NCBI GenBank assembly: GCA_934045905.1
Contig: OW203762.1
Span: 25,762,345-25,826,344, forward strand
Source of the DNA: Leuctra nigra
Taxonomy: Eukaryota > Arthropoda > Insecta > Plecoptera > Leuctridae
Length of the DNA: 64,000 bases
Reading direction: 5' to 3'
In this document: piece after piece, positions 1-10,560 of the stretch
How positions within the stretch are numbered: position 1 is the stretch's first letter
Layout: every line of letters starts with the position of its first letter
Position numbers and translations under genes: made by a program
Notes under the pieces: model-generated
What the model was told of the DNA's origin: nothing
Databases searched by the model: none
What the model saw: the letters and a program-made list of their open reading frames with translations, nothing else

Positions 1-1
1 G

Positions 2-400
2 CCTCAAAAAGAGCCTCCATACTCTAATAAGTCTCAACAAGAGCCTCCCTATCCTAATCAGTCTCAAAAAGAGCCTCCTTACTCTAATAAGTCTCCAAGA
101 GAGCCTCCTCATCCTAATCAGTCTCAAGAAGAGCCTCCTTACCCCATTAAGCCTCCAAACGAGCCTCCAAATCCGGATAATAAGCCTCTAAATGAGCCTC
201 CATACTTCAATAAGTCTTCAAGAAAGCCCCAATATTATGATCAACCTCTAAATGAGCCCCAATACTTTAATCAGTCTCCAAGAGAGCCTCCCCAATATAA
301 TCAGTCTCCAAGTGAGTCTCCCTATCCTAATTATAAGTCTTCAAGAGAGCCCAAATGTCCTGATAAAAATCCACGTAAGTCATCTCGTCTTGCCAAAAGT
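2..400 (+). repeat. 30 bp tandem repeat encoding a degenerate decapeptide (EPPYxNxSxx)
   Basis: About a dozen units of roughly 30 bp follow one another in the pol frame. Each encodes variants of EPPYPNQSQK, for example EPPYSNKSQQ and EPPHPNQSQE. Units decay toward 400, where the motif becomes SSREPK and then basic. The period is a multiple of three and no stop occurs, so the array is translated as part of Gag-Pol. It lies immediately N-terminal to the linker that normally joins protease to RT. The array continues past the left edge. Confidence 0.85.
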
Positions 401-3400
401 GTAAATCATACCCCAAATAATCAAAATTTGACAAATCCTGATCCAACTTGCACTATTGAAAGTGACAAATCAAGATACGAACCACAGAAAGTTCAAGTAC
501 GAACAATCAAAGGTCAAATAATTCCACCAAACACAGAGATGTTTGTCAAAGTGAAACAAAAACGTCTACTCGATAGAAAGAGTGATCCAAATGACAAGAA
601 AACTATGTTATTTAAACCACTTGACGTCCTACCACTAGGTATCAGAGCTGCAGATGCTCTCTACACAGAAAGTGAAGACTTACTATTGAAAATCCTAGTT
701 GTCAACATATCTAATGTCAATGCCGAAATTACAGAAAATACTCTGTTAGGACATCTAGAACAATGCAACTGTGAAGATGAAAATGAACCTTCACCACACG
801 ATACTACTAATGAATATCCTCTACTAGTTGCAGCCATAGACAACTATTCTACCACCCATGGATCAAATATACCCAAAGATCAAGAAAGACTAAGAGAAAG
901 ATTTACTATCCTACATGAAAAGTGCAAACTTGGAAGTCTACCTCCAGAAGAATATCATGCAGTAAAAGACTTGATACAAGAGTATGCAAATATCTTCTAC
1001 CTAGAAGGCGATGAAATTGGATATTGCCCTCTAATCGAACACCGCATCACCATAAATAAAGATGTCAAACCAATAAAACAAGCTCCATATCGCCTACCTC
1101 ATTATCAAAGAGAAATTTTGGACAAATTAATCCAAGAACACCTAGATCAAGGCATAATTGAACATTCTAGGAGTGCCTGGTCTTCGCCTTGCTTACTCGT
1201 GAGCAAACGAACACAACCCGGAGAACCAAATGAATACCGGTTAGTCATTGATTTTCGAAAAACTAACATGCATATTGTCCAAGAGTCTACACCTTGTCCC
1301 AGAATATCAGATGTTCTTGATTTGTTAGGAGGAGCAAAGTACTTCTCAGCAATTGATCTGCATGGAGCTTTTAATAACATTCCTATAGCAGCAGAAGATA
1401 GACACATTACAGCTTTTTGTACGGCTACCAACCTTTATCAATTTTGTCGTTCTCCCTTTGGTCTCTGTACTAGTCCGGCAAATTTCCAACGCCTCATCAA
1501 CTACGTACTCCAAGACGTCTTGAATAAAGACTGCGTCGGATATCTGGACGACATCGTAGTCTTCTCTGAAACAATCGAAGAACATGTTAAAAAGTTGAAA
1601 CTCATCTTTGAAAGGCTAGAAAAAGCCGGTTTGAAACTCAAACCCTCCAAATGTACATTCCTCAATCAAGAAGTTGTCTTCTTAGGACATTCTATCTCTA
1701 GACATGGTATTGGAACTAATCCTCGACTTATCGAGTCAGTCAAAAACTTTCCTCAACCAAAAACTGTTGGACATGTACGAACTTTCATTGGACTGACTTC
1801 ATACTACAGAAAATATGTCAAAAACTATGCAGACATTGTCCAACCATTAAATGAACTTACCCGCAAACATGCCAGATTCCACTGGTCAGATCAGCACACT
1901 CAAGCATTCAATACTCTGAAAAATTTATTATGTACTGCCCCAATACTCGCATTTCCTCGATTTGACATGCCCTTTATTCTTACTACAGATGCAAGCGGTA
2001 TCGGAATAGGTGCTATTCTTTCCCAAAACATAAATGGAGAAGAAAAACCTATTGCCTATGCAAGCCGGAAATTAAAACCAGCCGAAGGTAACTATCAAGT
2101 AACCGAACTAGAGCTTTTAGCATTGGTATATGGAGTTCGTCAGTTCCACGTTTACCTAGCTGGCAAACATTTTCTCGCCCAATCGGATCATCGTGCTCTA
2201 CAATATCTTCTCAAATTACCCAGTCATAGTTCTCGTCTCACTAAATGGACCCTGTTTCTAAGTCAATATTCATTTGATTTGAAATATGTCCCAGGAAGTA
2301 AAATTCCCCATGTTGATAGTCTCTCTCGAATTCCCCACAATGATGATGATCCAACAATTCAAATGTCTAGTTCTGAAATCTGTAAGTTCCCACCAGAAAT
2401 CGAAAATTCAACTTTCTTTACTAATGATACAACAAATCCCCCAGAAGAAATCAAGCCAATAAAAGCTAAGAAGAAAGAAAAACCTCCCCGAAACAAGAAA
2501 TTTCAAGAAATTGAAAATCAACTCAAACTAAATGAAAATGTTTGTTCCCAAGAAGATTCACCCATCACAGACCCACAAGGAAATTATCTACAATTGAATC
2601 TCTTAAGAGAAGAATTACCATTCGAACCAATAATGGACAGATTCTACATTAAGAAATTACAAAGATCTGATCCTGAATTATCACCTCTCATCAAGAAACT
2701 CTTAGTAAATAATTCTTGTGATCCATTGTACTCACTTGACGATGATGAACTTCTCTACAAGATCCGAATTCCCCCAGAACGCCATGATCGCCTTGTGATT
2801 CCTAAAACAATGCAAAATCAAATAATGAACACATTCCACTCATTACCAGGCTTTGCAGCACATTCTGGAATCCATAGGACTCAACAATTACTAAAATCTA
2901 GAGTCTATTGGAAAGGAATGTTCCATGATATAGAAGAATTCATCAAGCACTGTGTAAGCTGTCAATCATCAAAACGTCCAGTCACTAAAGACCGACCTCC
3001 ATTACAAAGATTCTCTGAGCTCACTGGGCCCGGTATTAGATACAGTATCGATATTTTGGGTCCACTCAAAACAACAAAGAAACAAAATCGCTATATCCTA
3101 AGCATGGTAGATCATTTCTCAAAATGGGTTATTTTAGTAGCCCTACACAGTCAAACTGCCCAAGCAGTAGCCACCGCACTTGTAGATCACCTAATAGCCG
3201 AACATTCAACGCCACTCGAGTTAGTAAGCGACCGAGGTGGAAATTTCACATCTCATCTCTTCAATGAAGTGTGTAAACTATTGTCAATCAAGCACATCTG
3301 CACCTCAAGCTATCATGCATCAAGTAATATGATTGAACGTTATCATCGTACAATACGAGCAATGCTTAGTCACTATGCTCATGAAAAAGATTGGGATCTA

Positions 3401-4777
3401 TTGTTAGGGATGATACAATTTGCCTTACGTACCAACATTTCTTCATCCAGTGGTGAAAGTCCCTTCTTCCTAACCCATGGACGTGATCCCATACTGCCCT
3501 ATGAATCAGTCCTCACCCCGAGTCGAGCCTCGAAAGACGAACCTAGAAGCGAATTCACACAACGATTATTATCACGACTTCAACAAGCTTTCAAACTCGC
3601 CAGGGAAACTCTCAAAAAGAATGTGGAAGTCAGAGAAGAATATTACAACAGAAAATCAAAAGATATACAATACGCCCCAGGAGATCTAGTGTTTGTACAC
3701 ACTCCTGTCTATGACAAAATGAGTGGGCGTAAATTCAGCAAATATTATAGCAAAGGACCAAGTAGAATAATCTCTGCTAAATCCAAAGTAAATTTTGAAA
3801 TTCAAGATTTACAAACAGGAAAAATACAAACAGTACATAGTGCTCGACTAAAAGCGTTTAAAACATTTCATCCCGACCAATATGATGGGAATCTAAATCT
3901 CATTGATGATGAACACAAAGACAAGGAAGACAAAGAAAACATAACCTCTCAAGATAACCTCGCAGCATCCTACTCAGAATGGCCATACGATATCTCAGAC
4001 TTCGAAGACGAAGACATTATAATTATTAAACCTACAAATGATACTCAAAATCAAAATATTCACCCGAAATCACAACAAAATTTCATTCCGAAGTCCGGAG
4101 CGACGGCGTCAACATCTACCAGCCATCTTGGTTCCCTCCCCTCCTCCCCTTCCAGTCATTCCAGCCAATCATCAAACTCGGAGAGCGAGGATGCAGAACC
4201 CAAGGAAGCTGCTGCCGAAGGTCAAGATCGTAAAATTCACCACGCTGAGTTGCGCACGCCGACAACTTCACCCTCGAAGAATAGGAATGGAATGTCTGAA
4301 AGTGAAGCAAATACGAGTTGGTTTACCCCAAAATCCACGAATCTCAACAATGAGCAAGCTTCACAAAATATAACAGACATCAGCAATGCAACTCACCTCA
4401 TTGCGTCCACCCCGTTACAAACCACTGGCGCTAGTAGTAGTTCAGTAGATCCAATAGACATCAGCGACACGTTCGTGGAAGCACCGAGTTCGAACACGGA
4501 AACAGCTGTTCAGGATGACGACGCGCGCATCTCTCGCGCCAAACACGAAGAAACTCCGAGTATGAGCGAAGACAGCTTACTCTCACAGAATATCACCGCG
4601 GACCCATCAATAAGTTATGATTCAATTACTTCAGACGATGATACCGCCACACCTCCATATTCGCGTGCCACAACAAGCCAGTATAACCTACGAGATCTAA
4701 TGCTGTTTAATTATGCAAACAAACCTCCTTCAGACGGAAGATTCACGCAAAAGCCCAAAGACTCCGATTCAGAATAA
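2..4777 (+). CDS. pol: Ty3/Gypsy-type retrotransposon Pol polyprotein, 5'-truncated by window edge
   Basis: One frame stays open from base 2 to the TAA at 4775-4777. No ATG is needed because the frame runs off the left edge. Residue numbers count the TTG at 428 as 1. A pre-RT linker lies at about 45-115. Reverse transcriptase (about 200-420) has YLDD at 372-375, the FGL-type motif before it and the VxFLGH block after it. RNase H (about 520-630) has TTDAS and ELELLA. The integrase has an HHCC zinc finger ending CVSC, then catalytic Asp 875, Asp 935 and Glu 970 (SDRGG, NMIER). After the integrase core comes a ~300-residue acidic Ser/Thr-rich tail ending at residue 1449. The order RT-RH-IN is typical of Ty3/Gypsy. 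The protease is not visible and should lie off the window or before the repeat tract. No internal stop was seen, so the copy may be young. Confidence 0.93.
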   Translation, partial: PQKEPPYSNKSQQEPPYPNQSQKEPPYSNKSPREPPHPNQSQEEPPYPIKPPNEPPNPDNKPLNEPPYFNKSSRKPQYYDQPLNEPQYFNQSPREPPQYNQSPSESPYPNYKSSREPKCPDKNPRKSSRLAKSVNHTPNNQNLTNPDPTCTIESDKSRYEPQKVQVRTIKGQIIPPNTEMFVKVKQKRLLDRKSDPNDKKTMLFKPLDVLPLGIRAADALYTESEDLLLKILVVNISNVNAEITENTLLGHLEQCNCEDENEPSPHDTTNEYPLLVAAIDNYSTTHGSNIPKDQERLRERFTILHEKCKLGSLPPEEYHAVKDLIQEYANIFYLEGDEIGYCPLIEHRITINKDVKPIKQAPYRLPHYQREILDKLIQEHLDQGIIEHSRSAWSSPCLLVSKRTQPGEPNEYRLVIDFRKTNMHIVQESTPCPRISDVLDLLGGAKYFSAIDLHGAFNNIPIAAEDRHITAFCTATNLYQFCRSPFGLCTSPANFQRLINYVLQDVLNKDCVGYLDDIVVFSETIEEHVKKLKLIFERLEKAGLKLKPSKCTFLNQEVVFLGHSISRHGIGTNPRLIESVKNFPQPKTVGHVRTFIGLTSYYRKYVKNYADIVQPLNELTRKHARFHWSDQHTQAFNTLKNLLCTAPILAFPRFDMPFILTTDASGIGIGAILSQNINGEEKPIAYASRKLKPAEGNYQVTELELLALVYGVRQFHVYLAGKHFLAQSDHRALQYLLKLPSHSSRLTKWTLFLSQYSFDLKYVPGSKIPHVDSLSRIPHNDDDPTIQMSSSEICKFPPEIENSTFFTNDTTNPPEEIKPIKAKKKEKPPRNKKFQEIENQLKLNENVCSQEDSPITDPQGNYLQLNLLREELPFEPIMDRFYIKKLQRSDPELSPLIKKLLVNNSCDPLYSLDDDELLYKIRIPPERHDRLVIPKTMQNQIMNTFHSLPGFAAHSGIHRTQQLLKSRVYWKGMFHDIEEFIKHCVSCQSSKRPVTKDRPPLQRFSELTGPGIRYSIDILGPLKTTKKQNRYILSMVDHFSKWVILVALHSQTAQAVATALVDHLIAEHSTPLELVSDRGGNFTSHLFNEVCKLLSIKHICTSSYHASSNMIERYHRTIRAMLSHYAHEKDWDLLLGMIQFALRTNISSSSGESPFFLTHGRDPILPYESVLTPSRASKDEPRSEFTQRLLSRLQQAFKLARETLKKNVEVREEYYNRKSKDIQYAPGDLVFVHTPVYDKMSGRKFSKYYSKGPSRIISAKSKVNFEIQDLQTGKIQTVHSARLKAFKTFHPDQYDGNLNLIDDEHKDKEDKENITSQDNLAASYSEWPYDISDFEDEDIIIIKPTNDTQNQNIHPKSQQNFIPKSGATASTSTSHLGSLPSSPSSHSSQSSNSESEDAEPKEAAAEGQDRKIHHAELRTPTTSPSKNRNGMSESEANTSWFTPKSTNLNNEQASQNITDISNATHLIASTPLQTTGASSSSVDPIDISDTFVEAPSSNTETAVQDDDARISRAKHEETPSMSEDSLLSQNITADPSISYDSITSDDDTATPPYSRATTSQYNLRDLMLFNYANKPPSDGRFTQKPKDSDSE

Positions 4778-5372
4778 ATTTCGAAAGATTTTATCTCATC
4801 GACGTTCTAATTCAATCAATTTGTTTATTCAAACAAACCTTCAAATATTCCAATAATTCTCTCTCTCTCTCTCTCTTGTATAACTCGCAATTTATGTTTA
4901 GACAATTAATATTCCATTCAGTCGTTTATAATATTCCATTGGGTCGACACAGTCTCCACTCGAAACAGTCGTAAATATTTATGAATCGAGCGATCGGTCT
5001 AAGTAAGCATCTCTCTTATATATCATCATAATTGGATAATAATAATGGTCATTCTCCACGGAGATGTTTCTTTTATGTAATAAATTTAGATATTTATTTA
5101 TATCGTTATTCTATACTTATAAACATATTCATGACATCGATCTTGTCTTGTTTTGACATCCCTAACTAATACATAACTTAATTATTGATCAAGTTCAAAT
5201 CCCATCAAGATTTCAATTACTTCTCACGCAAATCATTTTGTCTATAACACCAACTTAACTTCATGTTTCAGATCCAAGCCAACCAACCCATCCTATTGTG
5301 TTTGCCATGACTACACCAAACTGTACAACAAGTGTTTAAAGAAGACATCAACATGTAACTGTTTTCTCGCAG
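4778..5372. other. AT-rich spacer after pol with a (CT)n run
   Basis: No coding region is visible. A (CT)8 run lies at 4860-4876. The right edge carries two splice-acceptor-like sites, a TTTCAG near 5270 and TTTTCTCGCAG directly before the ATG at 5373. These would suit a spliced subgenomic RNA for the next ORF, which is an inference. I did not see a polypurine tract or an LTR start here. Confidence 0.4.
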
Positions 5373-5909
5373 ATGTCCGGACAACAATACCCGAAAACTA
5401 CCTGCAATAACAAAGGACAAGAGAAGCCGACAGAACGTCCACCCCATCAGAGAGAGCTGGAATACCTCGTTTCCTACCCACTTTCATTTGGCAGCAATGC
5501 CAAATATATTAATATGATAAGATCGCCTATTTTTAATCCATCTCCAATTCAGCAAAATTACACATATCTCCCGGACGATCCAGGTTATCAGTACTACCCT
5601 AGCCAGTCGACTTTCGATTTTACTACACACAACGTACAACGCGTATTTAGCAAAAAAGAAATGGGTGAATTACCATCAGTTCTAATTAACACCTGGTATA
5701 TCCGTGATTTATACCATCGCCTCTTGATAGTAGCACTTGACCGACGTCGTAATGACCCATATGCAATTCCATCCCTACCGGAGCTCTACATGAGACGGCG
5801 CTACAACTGTGTCCAGGCTGCATTCAGCCGCACATACGGTCGCCAAGTCGACGTCGCAGACCTGTCGTTCAATGTTTTCCAGATGCAGCCGAAACCAAGA
5901 AATTGGTAA
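5373..5909 (+). CDS. Unrecognised 178-residue ORF downstream of pol
   Basis: The ATG follows a pyrimidine-rich AG acceptor-like site without a gap, so it could be the first codon after splicing. The protein is hydrophilic. It has a Pro/Gln/Tyr-rich first half and a basic second half with an RRRN cluster, a YMRRRYNC stretch and a QPKPRNW end. There is no signal peptide, membrane segment or zinc motif that I recognise. It sits on the same strand as pol, within the same G-poor composition. It could be an accessory product of the retroelement or a chance ORF; its length in so AT-rich a region favours real coding. Confidence 0.5.
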   Translation: MSGQQYPKTTCNNKGQEKPTERPPHQRELEYLVSYPLSFGSNAKYINMIRSPIFNPSPIQQNYTYLPDDPGYQYYPSQSTFDFTTHNVQRVFSKKEMGELPSVLINTWYIRDLYHRLLIVALDRRRNDPYAIPSLPELYMRRRYNCVQAAFSRTYGRQVDVADLSFNVFQMQPKPRNW

Positions 5910-6015
5910 ATATCTACAAAAACAAAACACATTACTTAACTGAACTTGACGCTAATAGTCTGAAGCAAATTTCTTCTTAACCCGGTTAACCTCCCTCACA
6001 ACAATCTCACGCTAC

Positions 6016-6017
<2 letters not shown>

Positions 6018-6056
<39 letters not shown>

Positions 6057-6130
6057 TCCCGAGTCCAAGTATTCCCGCTCGCTCTTCCACACCCCGACCT
6101 CTCTCTCACTCTCTCTCTCTCTCTCTCTCA
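6018..6130. repeat. (CT)n microsatellites
   Basis: Two long CT dinucleotide runs, one near 6019-6051 and one near 6099-6128, are separated by a short C-rich stretch. They lie between the ORFs at 5373 and 6185. Confidence 0.9.
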
Positions 6131-6184
6131 CAACACCACGCTGCGAGACACGCGTTCAACGCTGGGATAGAACAACAAAATACA

Positions 6185-6466
6185 ATGTCGGCTGAGGACA
6201 ATGATTTAGTTGTTAATAGAAATAATTATACACCTAATGCACAGCCCAACACATATTCAAGTGTACCAGTTACGCGACTATTTAATCTCCACCAATTTAT
6301 TGATGTAGAGTTCGATCATTTAACTTGGCAAATTCTCTTACGAGAGATTCATGAAGTTGAAACTTTTCCCATCTTCTACCAAGATCACTCTATCAATACA
6401 ATTAATTCACTGATCGAAGAAGCCGCTACTTGGCTCAAACTCTGGACCAAAACATCAAGGAAATGA
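6185..6466 (+). CDS. Unrecognised 93-residue ORF, probably the first part of a frame-broken gene
   Basis: The ORF starts with ATG and has a Asn/Tyr-rich N-terminus followed by a likely helical segment (LFNLHQFIDVEFDHL and LLREIHEVE). Its last residues (KLWTKTSRK) look unlike the helical acidic region before them. The +1-shifted frame continues with a sensible acidic helical sequence from about 6406 to 6639. This suggests one gene of about 150 codons broken by an indel near 6420-6430, or a frameshift site. Function unknown. Confidence 0.4.
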   Translation: MSAEDNDLVVNRNNYTPNAQPNTYSSVPVTRLFNLHQFIDVEFDHLTWQILLREIHEVETFPIFYQDHSINTINSLIEEAATWLKLWTKTSRK

Positions 6467-6639
6467 TCAAGTATATATTTGATCAACACGGTCCACAGTT
6501 ACTGAACACTCTCGATACACTTGACCAAGAAATTGAAAAAGAATCGTTTCTCCCCATAAACCCAGGACAAGACCCGTCCTTGTACTTTGAAATTGTACCA
6601 ACATCATTAGTACGGGAACTATCCCTTTTACCCCAGTGA
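6406..6639 (+). CDS. Continuation of the 6185 ORF in another frame
   Basis: This frame opens after a TAA at 6403 and overlaps the end of the preceding ORF. It has no ATG near its start. It encodes an acidic helical stretch (DTLDQEIEKE) and ends in SLLPQ. The overlap of about 60 bases and the continuity of character suggest it is the second half of the same product. No family recognised. Confidence 0.35.
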   Translation, partial: FTDRRSRYLAQTLDQNIKEMIKYIFDQHGPQLLNTLDTLDQEIEKESFLPINPGQDPSLYFEIVPTSLVRELSLLPQ

Positions 6640-7439
6640 ATCTGTGACATAAAAGTTCAGACTCGCAAATTATTTTCCTACGTTATGGAACAGCAAGAAA
6701 CCCCGAAAAACAGTGGCTTAACGTGTAATTTATATTTCAGGTCACATCCATAGGTAACAGGTAATACATAAATAATCTAAAATAATTATATTTATTTTTA
6801 GAGGAGCACACACACACATCTCGGTTTGACAATGTTATATCTTTATTTTCAACTTGAAAACCAAATCTTATGTTTTCTTCCCAGTTCGACAAAACCTTCA
6901 AAAATCTTACCCCTCAACTTCAAGCGCTTGACACTTCCAATTTATGATACCCCCCCCCCCCTTTTTCACAATGTGCGGACGCTGGGCAAAATCAGCGGCC
7001 AACCACAGCTAAAGAACAAGATACAACACCCCCACCCTCTTACCTACCCGCGAGAACAACACACCAAAATTTTTAAAACCTACCCTCTAGAAAGGATCAT
7101 TCAACAACAATCTTTCGAGAAGACAAGTTGTGCTATTATTATTATTAAATCGATATGGATAACAAGGATCTGGTGAGTAATTTCCATTTTTTAATTTTTA
7201 TCTTTCTTGTGTTAGTAATTAATATTATAACCCCTACCCCGCCTAAAAATCTTTTGTTTTATTATAAAATTTATTCAAATTAACATGTTTTATAAATGTA
7301 TTTTATTTTCAATATTTTATATTATTGAAATTACTTAATTTATTTCATTCAAAATTATTCTATGTATCAATCAAATATAGAACAAAGTTTAGTTATATTA
7401 AACTAAAACTATCCAATCCTCATTTATCTAAAATCAAAT

Positions 7440-8350
7440 TTATTTCCTTTTCATGTTTCAAAATCAAATGTATTCAGATTTTCATACAGTTCCACCCAGA
7501 ATCATCATCCCAAATTTTCTATTATCTACCTTTAGAAAGACACTTACTGTCCACTGGTGGAGCCAGTGACTCCCGAAAATGAAATGATGGAAGTAGATAT
7601 AGAGGAAGCGACCAACACCCATCAAGATGAGGAAATTTTGCAAACAGAAATATATCTCATCGAAATGGAGGAAGATGAAGCGTTAAAAACTTTTTTAGAC
7701 GATATCGCGTCTAGACAAGTTCAAAATATCCAAGAAGAAACAAATCAATTCAATTCATCCATTATCGAAAATGAACTTCCTCAGGGAGATGTGATGTACA
7801 TTGAGGAGGCTCTGCAAAACATCGAAGAGGACCACCACGATCCCTCCTTTCTTGAATTGGTCTGTATTTTAACAGACAATTCTTGTATAATAGCCGAACA
7901 TTTCTAACTTTACATTATTCTAATCCTTAGTTTAGTCTATAAGGTTCACCAAATATCTTTGATTATTTTTAAGTCCATTCCCTTATTTTGTTATCCACTC
8001 TAAACTTCATATTATTAATTCCAAACTCCATCTAAACCCCTTTTACACTTCATAATTTTAACCTTATCCAACATTCAAATAACTTACAAATTTCCGATCA
8101 ATTCATTCCATAGACATTCATCTGTATTACTTTTATCATTACATCATTATTTAATCAATTCTATAGTCCTGTTTGCCAAAAAGATATATTAGTCTATATT
8201 AATTTTTATACCAAAGTTTTGTTGAATATATTATTAGAATCAGTTTTAGAATAGAAATATTTGGTGCCTTAATTATAATTAGTAATTAGACAATTTCATC
8301 TCATAACAATTTCCATCATCCGTCACATCATTCATTTAATTATAATTCAT
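7440..8350 (+). repeat. Cassette 1: homologous to 17,273-18,240
   Basis: About 0.9 kb is related by sequence to a block near 17.3-18.2 kb. Shared parts are the lead-in TCTACCTTTAGAAAGACA, the acidic ORF, the downstream CTCTAAACT region and a motif AGAATAGAAATATTTGGTGCC near 8250. That motif occurs again near 12,430 and 18,090. The copies are diverged but collinear. Confidence 0.75.
7536..7907 (+). CDS. Small acidic protein, copy 1 (paralogue of 17,357-17,734)
   Basis: The frame opens just after TAG at 7533-7535 and runs to the TAA at 7905-7907. The first ATG pair is at 7584, giving MMEVDIEE; an in-frame GTG lies at 7557. The protein is strongly acidic and predicted helical (LIEMEEDEA, YIEEALQNIEED) and ends with a more hydrophobic segment containing ILTDNSCIIA. 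The paralogue keeps length, acidity and the C-terminal motif, so selection on a protein is likely. The nucleotides before the first ATG (CTACCTTTAG, then CCACTGGTGGAGCCAGTGAC) are also conserved. They could be a splice acceptor, a tRNA primer site or coding sequence. Function unknown. Confidence 0.6.
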   Translation, partial: KDTYCPLVEPVTPENEMMEVDIEEATNTHQDEEILQTEIYLIEMEEDEALKTFLDDIASRQVQNIQEETNQFNSSIIENELPQGDVMYIEEALQNIEEDHHDPSFLELVCILTDNSCIIAEHF

Positions 8351-9230
8351 TGTACATTACTTCAAATCTACCATCTAGGAAACCAAATATAATCATACCT
8401 CTTAGCTTACAATTAGAAAATTACCATTATATTCTTATATTATGTTTAACTTTTGTACTTCATATCTTTAAATTCAATTATATTTTACGTAAATTCACAT
8501 TGGTGTTTGTAATTATCTTCGTGTCTCCACCTATGGGTCCGGCCGGCCTAACATACTCATTCAACAAGTGTCCTGTCCTTCTCACATGGTACTAGTTCAC
8601 AAATCTTCCGCTACTCTAATCACGGCGTTCAAGTCAACCATTTCAATATGGCGAAAACCATAATATTTACTTGGGATATGGAAACAACTGTCTTCGCTGA
8701 GTCTACAAACTTCGATAAGTACCTTACATCATTCTCAACAACAATCTTCTACATCTATCTTTCCTACTGTAGGTCCTGTGTGTGATGTGTGTGCATCCTC
8801 CGACAACTATAACTTCGTATTGTTTCATCCCATCATACTGTATCATTCTCATACAATTGTCACCCATGTCATACATATAATACTATGTATCCTTCAGAAA
8901 GTAATCTGTCTAACATTTCCAGATGTCTTTTAGATGATAAGGTGATCACTAATACGGTTCACGACACAACTCATATCCATGAATCAATTCATTTTAAATA
9001 TGCAACCCCAATTGTGTAATTAATCATCAACTTGCCCATTGTTCAACCTCAAAATTGAAATTTTGTTCACTCTTAACCTCAATAGACACTTATATACAAA
9101 TTATAGTTCATGTTCATATAATATTAATTCTGTAATAGCTTAAATCATAATTGGTCACAAATCCAAGTTAAATTAGAAAAATATTTTCACAAAATCAAAT
9201 GTCCCCAAACGAAACAAATATACCCCAAAA
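8351..9230. other. AT-rich region with no gene seen
   Basis: This is a G-poor, A/T/C-rich stretch with only short broken frames. Nothing recognisable was found apart from a local GGGTCCGGCCGGCC patch near 8536. Confidence 0.4.
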
Positions 9231-9614
9231 ATGTTCGTAACCCTACTCTATTGCTGTTTTCAATATTTTTCAGTGGACACATGGCGTTCCACAATTGCTA
9301 ACCTACCGTTAGCCATATCACACGAGAGCCCCACCATCACTCGACTTCCACCACACGACACCGTTCGACACCTTCACGCTACTACCTGGCCGTCTCTATC
9401 TGCGAGACCACCAGAGCTAGAAACCGAGTCGTCCCTCTACCGACCCGGTCTCTACAGCACTTCAACGACACTACAGAAACCACGTGAAGAATTCAACACA
9501 TCAAATATCGTAAATAATGATTTCATTCATGATTTCATAATTTTCTTTTCGTTCAGTCTTGGTCTTGAAGACCATAGTCTGAACTTCCCGTTGTTGAGCC
9601 GTCTTGTACAGTAG
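9231..9614 (+). CDS. Weak ORF, Pro/Ser/Thr-rich
   Basis: 127 codons begin with ATG. The middle (about 9270-9490) has better coding character, with Ser, Pro, Thr and His, and follows an acceptor-like TTTTTCAG at about 9271. The C-terminal part is hydrophobic and low-complexity, as expected of AT-rich noise. It may be an exon-like accessory ORF of the surrounding element, or chance. Confidence 0.2.
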   Translation: MFVTLLYCCFQYFSVDTWRSTIANLPLAISHESPTITRLPPHDTVRHLHATTWPSLSARPPELETESSLYRPGLYSTSTTLQKPREEFNTSNIVNNDFIHDFIIFFSFSLGLEDHSLNFPLLSRLVQ

Positions 9615-9839
9615 CCACAACTACTCATATAAAATCATTCACTCAAACATTTATCTAAATCATTAGTTCCTTATCTGTACTATTATCAAGACTGCTCTCA
9701 ATGAGGATTCATCTATTTTTTAAATCAGTACTCACCTAGATAGTAATCCAATAGATATATTAGGTCACGATCAATTAAATGATCTATAAAAGTCTAATGG
9801 AATAAAACACACACAGCCAAAGAAAGAAACTAGAACAAA

Positions 9840-10560
9840 GCTTGGCTTTATAAGTCTAGCCTCTCAGAAGGGTGTCTGTAAAATCCTAGCCTCTCAGAAG
9901 GGTCTCTGTAAAATCTAACATCCAGGAAGAGTAGTATTATAACACCTGTTTTCAAGGACAAACTTACACCCTCTTGTCTTAACCAAACCATAGACACAAC
10001 CCCTCAGGATCTAGACCAACCAAGGAGCTCTAGCCTCCAAAAAGGACCTCTAATATTCCCTAGCCTCCTGGAAGGGTGTTACAAAACACCTGTTTACAAG
10101 ACCGAGCATTCACCCCTGTGTCTGACCTAGTTCCTAGACACACCCCCATTCTAGGCCAAGTTCAACCAAGGCCAAACAAAGGCACATGTAACATATTCCA
10201 TTAGTATCAAAATACCGAACAATTACAAGTGTAATTATATAGAATCTATTACTTCATGTTATACTTTAATTGTTCAAACAAAAACAATCACTATCTATAG
10301 TTCATGATTTCCTTAGAGAAATGAGCAAACTTAATTACTATTATTCCACTAGTTTTATATTCCAATAATAATTATTAATTTTAGCTCGTAAATTCCATAG
10401 AGAACAATGAGAAACCCTAGTTTATATTCTACAAAACGTCCTAGGGAAAACATTCCACTAGTACAACAAAATACTGAACAAAGCAAAGTATAATTATCCA
10501 GAGTCCACTATTTCATATTATATTTTGTCTGTTCAAACAAAAACAACTTACTTTATATTC
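9840..10560. repeat. Short dispersed repeats: CTAGCCTC-type and ~105 bp duplicated units
   Basis: A CTAGCCTC...GAAGGG motif recurs near 9858, 9889, 10,030 and 10,060. A second motif, AACACCTGT followed by CAAGGAC-like sequence, occurs near 9940, 10,087 and 11,149. A diverged pair about 105 bp long (10,192-10,300 and 10,446-10,552) shares TTCAAACAAAAACAA at its end. All look like internal duplications of LTR or untranslated retroelement DNA. Confidence 0.5.

Noticed and set aside
1147..1585. Minus-strand frames inside pol
   Set aside because: Antisense shadows of the RT coding region.
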